DNA of 64,000 bases from Kutzneria chonburiensis. Its GTDB lineage: Bacteria > Actinomycetota > Actinomycetes > Mycobacteriales > Pseudonocardiaceae. The position numbers were made by a program, and so were the translations under genes. Of this stretch, positions 43,541-51,633 are shown piece after piece (position 1 is the stretch's first letter; every line of letters starts with the position of its first letter). Below the pieces are notes generated by a model. That model ran no database searches, was not told the origin of the DNA, and worked only from the letters and a program-made list of their open reading frames with translations. Where the stretch lies: the NCBI RefSeq assembly GCF_028622115.1, contig NZ_CP097263.1, positions 3,162,001-3,226,000 of the forward strand, read 5' to 3'.

Positions 43541-45871
43541 GTGGTGGGCGAGCAGCCGATGCCGGATCCGGACGGGGCGGCGGATCTGGCCGGGTTCATC
43601 GATCTGCTCGGGCAGCTGCGGGCGTGGGCGGGGATGCCCTCGTACCGGTTGCTGGCCAAGCGGGTGGGGTCACAAATGCAAGGGGCGGTGCCGCTCTCGA
43701 CGGTGGTGGACGTGTTCAAGGCCGAGCGTCGCCGTCTTGATCTGGATCTGGTGGTCGCCGTGGTGCGGGCGCTCGGTGCGGACGAGCCGACGGTGCGGCG
43801 CTGGCGCACGGCGTGCGTCCGAGTGCACGGAGAGGCGAAAACCGGTGGCACGGCGGGGGTACTGGGTCAACTGCCCACCGACCTGGTCACGTTCACCGGC
43901 CGCCGGCAGGAACTCACGCGGCTGATCGAGGCGGCGACCCGGCCCCGTGACGACGAGGGCGCGAACACGGTGGTGATCTCGGCGATCGAAGGGATGGCCG
44001 GGGTCGGCAAGACCCAGCTCGCCATCCGCGCGGCCCACCAGCTGGTCCGCTCGGGCCACTTCCGGGATGTCCAGCTGCACGTGAACCTGCGCGGCTTCGA
44101 CGCAGAGCTGCCGGCCGCCGACCCGTCCGCGATCCTCGAGGCCTTCCTGCGCCAGCTTGGCGTTCCGGTCCGGCAGATCCCCGCCACCCGCGACGAGCGG
44201 GCGGCCATGTTCCGCGACCGGCTGCGCGACCGGCACGCCCTGATCCTGCTGGACAACGCCGCCGACGAGGACCAGGTCCGCGATCTCATCCCGGCCAGCC
44301 CCACCTGCCTGGTCCTCATCACCAGCCGCCGCAGCCTCACCGCGCTCGACAACGCCGCCCCGCATCCGCTCGACGTCTTCACCGAGTCCGAGTCGCTCGA
44401 CCTCCTCGCCCGGATCGCCGGCGCCGAGCGCGTGGCGGCCGAACCGGCCGCCGCGGCCGACATCGCCGAATACTGCGGCCACCTGCCGCTGGCCGTCTCA
44501 CTGGCCGCCGCGCGCCTGCGCTCCCGACCCGCCTGGACGTTGCGGCATCTCGCCGACAAGCTGCGCGACGGACGCCTGAACGCCATCCACTCCGGCGGTC
44601 GCGGCCTGCGCCCGGCCTTCCATCTCTCCTACGAGGAACTCGCCGAGCCACTGCGCCGGATCTTCCGGCTGCTCGGGCACCACCCCGGCCCCGACACCAC
44701 GCCGGCCCAGCTCGCCGCCCTGGCCGACATCACCACCGACGAGGCCGAGGATGCCCTGGAACAACTCCAGGACGAGCACCTCGTCACGCAGCCCACGATC
44801 GGCCGCTACGAACTCCACGACCTGCTTCGCCTGCTGGCCGTCGAGCTGGCCGCGGCCGAGCCGGAGCCGGATCCCGCCGCCCCGCTGACCCGGCTCGCCA
44901 CGTGGTGCGTGGCCACCGGATACGCCGCCGCCGTGGCCATCAACACCCCGAACCTCACCGGCCGTGCCCCCGAAACGGCGTCCTTCGCGGACTACGACGA
45001 GGCCCTGACCTGGTTCGACCGAGAGCGCAACACCCTCGCCGCGGTCCAGCGGGCCGCCGCGGAAGCCGGTCTGCACGATCACGTGTGGCAGCTCGCCGAA
45101 GCCCGGAAGCACTTCTTCGTCCTGCGCCGCCATCTCGACGAATTCCGGACGGCCCAACAGCTCGCCGTGGCCGCCGCGCGGGCGGCCGGCGACCGCAGGA
45201 CGCAGGCCGCGATGATCGGCGCGCTGGGCGGCGTGTACTGGATGACGGGACAGCTCGACGAATCGGAGGACTGCTGCCGGCAGGCTCGCCGTCTCCATCA
45301 GGAACTCGGCGACGTGCGCGGCGAGGCGGCGGTGCTGATTTCCCATGGCGTCGTGCACAATCAGCGGGGAAACCACGAGGGCAGCGTCGACCTGATCACG
45401 CAGGCCCTCGACCTGCTCGACGGTCCGGACACGCTCAAGCTGCGCGCGATGGCGCTGGTGAACCGTGCGGTGGTGGACAAATACGGCCCGGGCCGCCGTC
45501 CACGCGCCGTCAGCGAGCTGCGCGAAGCCCTGGCGATCTTCCGGCAGTGCGAGGACCGCCACAACGAAGCCTTCGCCCTGGGCAATATCGCCGACTTCCT
45601 CCTGATGGACGCCGATCTCGACACGGCACTGACCCTCTACGGCGAACAGCGGGAGCTCGGCCGGCAGCTCGGCGACGCCTACATCGAGGCGGAGGCGCTG
45701 CGCGGCACCGGCGACGTCCACGCCGCGACGGACCACACCGCCGACGCCCGCCAGGCCTGGTCCGAGGCCCTCGCCCTGTACGAGCAGATCGACCACCCCA
45801 AGGCCGCCGAGGCCCGACAACGCCTCAGCCGGCCCGATTCCGAGGTGTACGGGTTCGTACGGGAAAGGTGA
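43541..45871 (+). CDS. XRE-type HTH / NB-ARC / TPR regulator
   Basis: The protein has 776 residues. Residues about 15-95 form the actinobacterial XRE-like HTH region (GFIDLLGQLRAWAGMPSYRL). NB-ARC follows, with the P-loop GMAGVGKTQLAI near 153, ALILLDNA (Walker B-like) and LVLITSRRS, then a winged-helix part with LSYEEL and YELHDLLRLL. Residues about 500-770 are TPR pairs (DDTA-like helices such as AAVLISHGVVHNQRGNHEGS). GTG 43541 follows GGGGG; ATG 43559 is an alternative. Its last codons themselves form the second 21-bp element. A small secreted peptide gene lies 60 bases downstream. By family logic the TPR part would sense a ligand, NB-ARC would switch state with ATP, and the HTH would bind DNA, perhaps at the flanking elements. 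Confidence 0.88.
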   Translation: MVGEQPMPDPDGAADLAGFIDLLGQLRAWAGMPSYRLLAKRVGSQMQGAVPLSTVVDVFKAERRRLDLDLVVAVVRALGADEPTVRRWRTACVRVHGEAKTGGTAGVLGQLPTDLVTFTGRRQELTRLIEAATRPRDDEGANTVVISAIEGMAGVGKTQLAIRAAHQLVRSGHFRDVQLHVNLRGFDAELPAADPSAILEAFLRQLGVPVRQIPATRDERAAMFRDRLRDRHALILLDNAADEDQVRDLIPASPTCLVLITSRRSLTALDNAAPHPLDVFTESESLDLLARIAGAERVAAEPAAAADIAEYCGHLPLAVSLAAARLRSRPAWTLRHLADKLRDGRLNAIHSGGRGLRPAFHLSYEELAEPLRRIFRLLGHHPGPDTTPAQLAALADITTDEAEDALEQLQDEHLVTQPTIGRYELHDLLRLLAVELAAAEPEPDPAAPLTRLATWCVATGYAAAVAINTPNLTGRAPETASFADYDEALTWFDRERNTLAAVQRAAAEAGLHDHVWQLAEARKHFFVLRRHLDEFRTAQQLAVAAARAAGDRRTQAAMIGALGGVYWMTGQLDESEDCCRQARRLHQELGDVRGEAAVLISHGVVHNQRGNHEGSVDLITQALDLLDGPDTLKLRAMALVNRAVVDKYGPGRRPRAVSELREALAIFRQCEDRHNEAFALGNIADFLLMDADLDTALTLYGEQRELGRQLGDAYIEAEALRGTGDVHAATDHTADARQAWSEALALYEQIDHPKAAEARQRLSRPDSEVYGFVRER
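45845..45865 (+). promoter_or_regulatory. 21-bp GTACGGG element, copy facing the small secreted peptide gene
   Basis: GTGTACGGGTTCGTACGGGA plus one A lies inside the last codons of the regulator gene and 65 bases before ATG 45931. It is identical to the minus-strand reading of 43471-43491. A further single GTACGGG follows at 45884-45890. Both copies point toward a small-peptide gene at similar distance. Confidence 0.65.
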
Positions 45872-45930
45872 CCGCACGACACCGTACGGGGCACTGTGGA
45901 GTCTCGAACGACTCCTACCGAAGGAAACCG

Positions 45931-46088
45931 ATGAAACGCCTGGCTGCCGCCATTTTCGGCACGAGCGCGCTGCTCGTCGCCATCCTGCTCTCCCCGTCCA
46001 CGGGGCCAGCACGCCCGACGCCGCGCAGTCGGACAACGGCCCGAGCTACTCCACGAACGCGACCGCCACGGAGTACGGCCTCCTGTGA
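45931..46088 (+). CDS. small secreted peptide precursor (about 52 aa), frameshifted in a G run
   Basis: GAAGGAAACCG precedes ATG 45931. The first frame gives a signal peptide: MKRLAAAIFGTSALLVAILL then SPSTG. That frame then runs on through the terminator with no stop. From the GGGG run at 46002-46005 the GC-rich third-position pattern moves to the next frame, which reads ASTPDAAQSDNGPSYSTNAT then ATEYGLL and stops at TGA 46086-46088, four bases before a strong hairpin. One extra G restores a single 52-residue precursor. The mature part would be about 25 residues, Ser/Thr/Asn-rich. I do not recognise a family. Its place behind an HTH/NB-ARC/TPR regulator suggests a signal peptide or a secreted effector. 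Confidence 0.55.
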
Positions 46089-46091
46089 TCG

Positions 46092-46133
46092 ACGCTGTTC
46101 CGGTTGTCCGAACTCGGACAACCGGAACAGCGT
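46092..46133. terminator. strong bidirectional hairpin between convergent genes
   Basis: ACGCTGTTCCGGTTGTCCGA (46092-46111) is perfectly complementary to 46114-46133, giving a 20-bp stem (18 to 19 usable pairs) with a tiny loop. It lies 3 bases past the peptide stop on the plus strand and 4 bases past the glycosidase stop on the minus strand, so it can end both transcripts. Confidence 0.85.
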
Positions 46134-46137
46134 TGCC

Positions 46138-48792
46138 TCAGCGGCCGGTGGAGCGGGCGACCGTCGGGGCTCCGGCGACGAACTTGGCGAGGGTGACGGT
46201 GTCGAGGTTCGGGCCGTACGCCGTGGCGTTGCCGAGGAGCAGGGTGCCGGTCGCGGTGGTGAGGGTGAGCGGGATCGTCTTGTCCCAGTAGCTGTTCCAC
46301 GCGTAGTCGTTGCGGAACGCGGCCCGGGTGGCGGCGCCGCCGGACTCGGTGATGTCGAGGAATCGGCTGATCACCTGGGGGTTGTAGTTGATGGCCCCGG
46401 CCTTGTCGGCGTTCGCCGCGCCGAGCACCAGCTGGTAGTCGCCGGCGCCGAAGCCGGACGGGCGGGGGATGCCGAGGGTGTTGCCGGCCCCGTTGCCGAG
46501 GTAGCCGACGTCGTGGACCGTGCCGGAGGCGTCGGCGGAACCGTTCGATCCGGCGGCATCGGTCTGGACGCGGGCGGCGCCGGACATGGGCAGGGCCTCG
46601 GCCTCCGAACGGAAGACGTTGGCGGGGTTGGCATCCGCGGCCTTCTGGGCGGCGCCGCGCAGGGTGGTGATGCCGTCGAGGGTGGCGCCGGCGGGCGCGG
46701 TGACCTTGAGCTCGTTCACGCCCTGGGGCAGGAAGACGCGAACGGTGGCGTTCCACGGCCCCGCGTGGCTGACGGCCGGGAGCTGGACGGCGCGGCCGTT
46801 GACCGCCAGGGCCAAGGCGCTGGCCCCGGTGGTGCGGAACTGCGTAGTGACGTCGTAGTACCCGGTTTCGGCCGTGGTGGCGAAGAAGGTGGCGCTGCCG
46901 GAGCCGGACAGCGAGGCACGGCCGGCCTCGCAGGTGAGGCTGGCGCCGCCGGCGAGGCGGGCATCGACGGCGGGGTAGGTGGCCTGCTCGCCGTTCGTCA
47001 CGTCGTACAGGTCGAACCGGTCGAGGGTGATGTCCGCGCCCGGCAACACGGTGCTGCCGTCCTTGCTCGCACGGACGGACAGCGTGTGGGTGCCGGCGCT
47101 GAGGCTCACCGTCACATCCGCGGTCCCGCGGTATCCCCACCCCAGATCGGCGGAGTACTTGACGAGCTGGTTGTACGTGCCGTCGACGAAGAACGCGTGC
47201 TGACCGGGCTGCTGGTTGGATCCCGAGAGGATGCTCAGCCGGTAGGTTCCGGTGCGCGGCACGGTGACGGACCAGGACGCGGCGGAGTCGGCCTTGTTGA
47301 ACGAGCCGACGTCACGGCTGCCCGAGGCCATGAACGACCACTCCCGAGACGGGTCCTGGGCGTAGACCGTGGCGTCGGTGAGCGTCGCGTTCTCGGCTTC
47401 GGTGGTGTTCACCAGATCGGTTGCGACGGGCTGGAGGGCGGTGGTCGCGGGGGTGAGTTCGACCTGGTAGCCCGCATACCGGTCGCGGTTGGGAATGGTC
47501 ACCGTGACCTTCCCGGCCACGACGGCGGCGGTCGCCGACACGACGACGGGCGGCTGGAGCGAGGCGCCTTCGGCGCCGTTGAGCCGGTCCTGCCGAACCT
47601 GGACGTGCACCGAGGAGCCGAACACCTTGGGGTCGACGCCGCTGATGTTCACGGCGACGTCGTTGGAGCCGCCACCGACCAGCACGGTGGCCTTCTTCTG
47701 CGCGGTGTCGACCGCGCCGATGGCCTGGAGGGTGTCGGGCACGTTCAGCTGCGGCGGGGTGACCTTGACGGTCCGTGCGCCGGTGAGGTCGCCGTACCAC
47801 TTGAACATCCACCAGCCGCCGTTGGCGCCGTTGTTGCGGGACGAGTTGTCCGAGAGGTTGCCGGCGTAGTTCCAGAAGGCGGTCTGCGCGTCGACCTTCG
47901 CGTCCTCGAACATGGCCAGCCACTGCACGAGCTGCCCGGGCACGCCCATGTCGCGCAGCATCCCGTACTCGGTGATGTTCACGGGAATTTCCGGGATACC
48001 AAGGGTGGTCAGCAGTTGCCGGTACTGGGTGACGTGGCCGCGGAACGTCGCGAGGTTGTTGGTGCCGAGCTCGTGCCAGATGAAGACGTCCGGCAGCTGG
48101 TTGTGGGCCTTGGCGTAGCTCAGGAAATCGGTGCTGCGGTCGGCGTGCCACGACGAGTCGCCGGGGCCGCCGATCTTGGCGTGGCCGAGGCCGTGCGCGG
48201 CGTACACCGACTGGATGGTGTCGTAGGCCGCGCTCCAGTCGGCCAGGAACTGGTCCTTCTGCGTGGACCAGTTCGGGTACCAGTTGCCGCCGTCGGGCTC
48301 GTTGAACGGGATGAAGATGTAGTCCCGGGGATGCGCGGACTTCGTCGCGACCTTCTCCACGGCCGCCTTGAGGACGGGCAGGTAGTCCCACACGCCGTCA
48401 TGGTCGGCGTCACCGGGTCGGTGGCCGCTGTTGTAGGGCCAGTCCGGATACGCGTCCTGGACGTAGACGTACAGGTCCTTGCCGCTGCCGGCGAAGAAGG
48501 ACTTCTCGACGTTGAGGGCGTCCCCGCTGGGGTGCTGTAAGCCGTCCGGCGGCTTCTGGGACGTGTTGGTGACATGCGCGCCGTCGAGCACGGCCTGGCT
48601 CGGCACGCCGTCGTCACCAAGGCCGTAAAGCGTTCCGCTGGCACCGCCACGGAAGGTGCCGGTCGTCTGCGAGAGGTCGACGTTGAGGGTGTCGGCCGAA
48701 GGCCCGGCCAAAGCCGGGGCGACACTGCCCATGATGAGGGCCAAGGTCAAACCGAGGATTGCTCGGTTTCGGACGCGTGCGTGCACGGACAA
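46138..48792 (-). CDS. secreted clan-A glycoside hydrolase with CBM35/CBM6-like modules
   Basis: The protein has about 884 residues. The start is taken as TTG 48792 (AGG 7 bases upstream); GTG 48786 is possible. A signal peptide (RAILGLTLALIMGSVAPALA) is followed by a TIM-barrel-type domain with IFIPFNEPDGGNW (likely acid/base Glu) and VNITEYGM (likely nucleophile Glu), a clan GH-A pattern that recalls GH39 and GH5-like enzymes. The exact family is not certain. After a beta domain come two carbohydrate-binding modules (from TTEAENATLTD and from VFRSEAEALPM). It is last in the minus-strand operon after the LacI gene. The target is probably a plant- or fungus-type polysaccharide. Confidence 0.75.
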   Translation of the reverse strand: MSVHARVRNRAILGLTLALIMGSVAPALAGPSADTLNVDLSQTTGTFRGGASGTLYGLGDDGVPSQAVLDGAHVTNTSQKPPDGLQHPSGDALNVEKSFFAGSGKDLYVYVQDAYPDWPYNSGHRPGDADHDGVWDYLPVLKAAVEKVATKSAHPRDYIFIPFNEPDGGNWYPNWSTQKDQFLADWSAAYDTIQSVYAAHGLGHAKIGGPGDSSWHADRSTDFLSYAKAHNQLPDVFIWHELGTNNLATFRGHVTQYRQLLTTLGIPEIPVNITEYGMLRDMGVPGQLVQWLAMFEDAKVDAQTAFWNYAGNLSDNSSRNNGANGGWWMFKWYGDLTGARTVKVTPPQLNVPDTLQAIGAVDTAQKKATVLVGGGSNDVAVNISGVDPKVFGSSVHVQVRQDRLNGAEGASLQPPVVVSATAAVVAGKVTVTIPNRDRYAGYQVELTPATTALQPVATDLVNTTEAENATLTDATVYAQDPSREWSFMASGSRDVGSFNKADSAASWSVTVPRTGTYRLSILSGSNQQPGQHAFFVDGTYNQLVKYSADLGWGYRGTADVTVSLSAGTHTLSVRASKDGSTVLPGADITLDRFDLYDVTNGEQATYPAVDARLAGGASLTCEAGRASLSGSGSATFFATTAETGYYDVTTQFRTTGASALALAVNGRAVQLPAVSHAGPWNATVRVFLPQGVNELKVTAPAGATLDGITTLRGAAQKAADANPANVFRSEAEALPMSGAARVQTDAAGSNGSADASGTVHDVGYLGNGAGNTLGIPRPSGFGAGDYQLVLGAANADKAGAINYNPQVISRFLDITESGGAATRAAFRNDYAWNSYWDKTIPLTLTTATGTLLLGNATAYGPNLDTVTLAKFVAGAPTVARSTGR

Positions 48793-48820
48793 GGGGGTAC
48801 CTGCTTTCAACGAAAGGGAC

Positions 48821-48832
48821 GAAACGGTTATC
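48821..48832. promoter_or_regulatory. possible LacI-type operator before the CBM-bearing hydrolase
   Basis: GAAACGGTTATC overlaps the LacI stop codon and lies 28 bases before the hydrolase start. It resembles the inner part of the TGAAACCGCTATCA site at 55226. It is imperfect and may be chance. Confidence 0.3.
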
Positions 48833-49880
48833 GACGGCGCGGCGGGGCCGTGCTCTCCCTGATGGCGATCGGCGGTTCGACGGTCTCCAGCGCGAGCGGC
48901 GACTCGCCGTTGAGCAGGGCCAGCAGCTGGGCCGTGCCGTGCCGGCCGAGCTCGGCGAAGTCCTGGCGCGCGGTGGTGAGCGCGGGGATGAACATGGCGG
49001 CGAGCGGATGGTCGTCGAAGCCGACGACGCTGATGTCGGCCGGCACCCGCAGCCCGGTGTCGTGGATCCCGCGGATGACGCCCATCGCCGTTTCGTCGTT
49101 GCCGCAGAAGATCGCGGTGACGGCGGGATCCCGGGCCAGGCGCACGCCGATCTCGTACGCGGTGGTGATCTCCCAGGACACGTCCTCGATGGACGGGATC
49201 GGGCTGCCGTTGCGCTGGAGCGCGCTGCGCCACCCGGTGGTCCGGCCGTCCTCCTTGCCCGAGGGCGGGATCCGCACGTGGTGGACGGTGCGGTGGCCCA
49301 GACCCAGCAGGTGCTCGGTCAGGCCGGCCGCGGCCTCGGACTCGTCGAGCACGGCCTGCGGCACACCGGGCTCGGGGATGCCCGAGAGCGCCACCACCGG
49401 CACGGCCGGCTCCAGGGCCTTGAGCGCGGCGACGCCGGGCGGGTCGAACTTGAGCACGACCACGCCGGCGACCGACTGCCGCAGCACGGCATCGGCGGCC
49501 GCCCGGACGTCGTCGTCCCGCTCGCTCTCCACGACCACGATGATCACCACGAAGCCGGCCGCCCGAGCGGATTCCTCGACGCCCCGAATGGCTTCGGCGT
49601 AGCCGTAGCGGGAGGTGTTGGCGGCGACGATCGCGATGGTGTTGGAGCGCCGGGAGGCCAGCACCTGGGCCGCGGCACTGGGGCGGTACCCGAGTTCGGC
49701 GATCGCCCGCTCCACTCGACGGCGACGTTCCTCGCTGACCCGGGCCGCGCCGGTGAGCACCCTCGACACCGTCGGCACGGACACGCCCGCGGCCCGCGCG
49801 ACGTCGGCGATGGTCGCCGGCCGGTCGGGCGTCGGGAACGTCATGGACCCATTATGGGAGCCCGCTTCGAGCCGCTTCAT
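48828..49880 (-). CDS. LacI-family repressor of the glycan operon
   Basis: The protein has 350 residues from ATG 49880, which overlaps the permease stop as ATGA and has GGAG 7 bases upstream; ATG 49844 would give 338 residues. The LacI HTH ATIADVARAAGVSVPTVSRV is near the N-terminus, the hinge region is AAAQVLASRRSN, and the effector domain follows (TIAIVAANTSRYGYAEAI onward). It is cotranscribed with the transporter. The TGWWAGCGCTWWCA-type palindromes between the GH36 and GH29 genes are its likely targets. The effector is probably a galactose-, fucose- or mannose-containing sugar. Confidence 0.92.
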   Translation of the reverse strand: MKRLEAGSHNGSMTFPTPDRPATIADVARAAGVSVPTVSRVLTGAARVSEERRRRVERAIAELGYRPSAAAQVLASRRSNTIAIVAANTSRYGYAEAIRGVEESARAAGFVVIIVVVESERDDDVRAAADAVLRQSVAGVVVLKFDPPGVAALKALEPAVPVVALSGIPEPGVPQAVLDESEAAAGLTEHLLGLGHRTVHHVRIPPSGKEDGRTTGWRSALQRNGSPIPSIEDVSWEITTAYEIGVRLARDPAVTAIFCGNDETAMGVIRGIHDTGLRVPADISVVGFDDHPLAAMFIPALTTARQDFAELGRHGTAQLLALLNGESPLALETVEPPIAIRESTAPPRRR

Positions 49881-50698
49881 TTGACGGCTCCGCTCGTGAT
49901 GCCGGAGATGATCTTGCGCTGCATGACCACGAAGGTGATCAGCAGCGGCAGGCTCATCAGGATGATGTAGGCGAAGATCAGGTGCCAGTTCTGGAGGTAG
50001 AGCCCGCTGCTGGCGACCTGGTACAGGTTCAGCGGCAGGGTGTCGATGCGCCCGCCGATGACGAAGAGCGCGTAGAACACGTCGTTCCAGACGTACAGGC
50101 AGATCAGGATCGTCGCCGTGGCGATGGTCGGGCCGAGCAGCGGCAGGATGATGCGGAAGAAGACGCGGGCCGGCCCCGCGCCGTCGACCCGCGCGGCTTC
50201 CTCGAGCTCGACCGGGATCGTCCGGACGAAGCCCGTGGTGAAGAAGATCACCGTCGACAGGTACATGCCCATGTACACGCCGATCATGCCGACCGCCGTG
50301 CCGGCCAGCCCGAGCTGGCGCAGCAGCAGCACCAGCGTGACCACGGCCGGCGGCAGGACGATGCCGCTGATGCCCAGCGCGTAGACGAAGGCGATGGCCT
50401 TGCCGCGGCGGCGGCCGAGGACCCAGGCCGCCATGGACCCGAGGATGAGCACGCCGGCCACCGACACGGCCATGATCAGGACGCTGCCGAGGAAGGCCGG
50501 GATCATGCGGCCCTGGTCGAACACGGTCGCGATGTTGTCGAACAGGTGCCACCGGGTGGGCGGCGCGAGGTTCGGGTTGAGGGCTTCGGCCCTGTCCTTG
50601 CCGGCCGTGGCGATGACCAGCCAGAACGGGACGCCCAGGAGCAGCACCACGAGCCCGATGGCCACCACGGGCTGGACGAGCCGCCTCGCGCCGGTCAT
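49877..50698 (-). CDS. CUT1 ABC sugar permease (MalG-like), glycan operon
   Basis: This 273-residue permease has six helices and the EAA loop VELEEAARVDGAGPARVFFR. Its ATG overlaps the stop of the first permease (ATGA) and its own stop overlaps the LacI start, so the set is tightly coupled. It uses an ATPase encoded elsewhere. Confidence 0.92.
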   Translation of the reverse strand: MTGARRLVQPVVAIGLVVLLLGVPFWLVIATAGKDRAEALNPNLAPPTRWHLFDNIATVFDQGRMIPAFLGSVLIMAVSVAGVLILGSMAAWVLGRRRGKAIAFVYALGISGIVLPPAVVTLVLLLRQLGLAGTAVGMIGVYMGMYLSTVIFFTTGFVRTIPVELEEAARVDGAGPARVFFRIILPLLGPTIATATILICLYVWNDVFYALFVIGGRIDTLPLNLYQVASSGLYLQNWHLIFAYIILMSLPLLITFVVMQRKIISGITSGAVK

Positions 50699-51630
50699 GA
50701 GAGCACGTCCTCTCGCTTGCGCAGCAACCGGATGACGGGGAAGGCCAGCACCGCGACCATCAGGAACAACATCAGGCTCATGGTGGTGGCCTGGGCGAAC
50801 AGGCCCTGGCCGAAGGTGCGGAAGACGAAGATGTTGAGCAGTTCGGTGCTGCCGCCGGGGCCGCCGCCGGTGGTGGCCTGGACGATGTCGAACCCGTTCA
50901 TCGAGCCGAGCAGCGCGGTGGCGACGTTGAACGTGATGGCCGGGGCGAGCAGCGGGAAGCGGATGGTGCTGAACGTCCGCCACCAGCCGGCGCCGTCGAT
51001 GCGGGCGGCTTCCAGCACGTCCGCCGAGATCGTCTTGAGGCCGGCGAGGTAGATGAGCATGGACAGGCCCATCCACTTCCAGGCGTGCACGAGCGCGACG
51101 ACGACGATGGTCCAGGTGGTGCTGCCCAGCCAGGCGATGTCCACGTGCTGTCCGGTGACGAAGCCCAGTATCGCGTTGAGGGCGCCGTCGGGCTTGAGGA
51201 ACGCCTGGAAGATGTAGCCGACGGCGAGGGCGGACATGATGACCGGCACGAAGAACGCCACCCGGGCGGCCCGGTTGATCCGAGTGTCGTCCTCCAGGAC
51301 GAGGGCGAGGATCAGCCCGAACAGGTTCTGGAACAGGGCGACCAGCACCGCGTAGACCAGCGTCGTCCGCAGGTCCGCCAGCAGGCTGCCGTTCTGGAGC
51401 AGCGAGGTGACGTTGTCCAGGCCCGCGAACTCGATCCGGGTCTTGAAGCTCGACCAGTCGGTGAACGCGTACACGAAGTTGAACACCGTCGGCAGGAAGA
51501 AGAACACCACGAGCACCGCCAGGGCGGGGCCGAGGAACCACGCGGGATGGTCCTGGCGGTGTCGGGGCCTGGGCCGGGCTTCCGCCGGCGCGGCGGTGCG
51601 CGGACGCGGTGCGGTGAGCTGCGCGGTCAT
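50695..51630 (-). CDS. CUT1 ABC sugar permease (MalF-like), glycan operon
   Basis: This 311-residue permease has a Pro/Arg/Ala-rich cytoplasmic N-tail, six helices and the EAA loop LEAARIDGAGWWRTFSTIRF. It starts 3 bases after the stop of the solute-binding protein gene and overlaps the next permease by 4 bases. Confidence 0.92.
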   Translation of the reverse strand: MTAQLTAPRPRTAAPAEARPRPRHRQDHPAWFLGPALAVLVVFFFLPTVFNFVYAFTDWSSFKTRIEFAGLDNVTSLLQNGSLLADLRTTLVYAVLVALFQNLFGLILALVLEDDTRINRAARVAFFVPVIMSALAVGYIFQAFLKPDGALNAILGFVTGQHVDIAWLGSTTWTIVVVALVHAWKWMGLSMLIYLAGLKTISADVLEAARIDGAGWWRTFSTIRFPLLAPAITFNVATALLGSMNGFDIVQATTGGGPGGSTELLNIFVFRTFGQGLFAQATTMSLMLFLMVAVLAFPVIRLLRKREDVLS

Positions 51631-51633
51631 GAG

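Noticed and set aside
43471-45865. The 21-bp inverted copies as terminal repeats of a mobile element
   Set aside because: No transposase lies between them and there is no evident target-site duplication. Each copy sits at promoter distance from a small gene and contains tandem heptamers, which fits operators better.
44902-48540. A 1212-residue plus-strand open frame spanning the regulator, the peptide gene, the hairpin and the glycosidase
   Set aside because: It crosses a strong terminator and runs in the wrong frame through two well-supported genes. Only the stretch 45931-46000 matches a real coding start.
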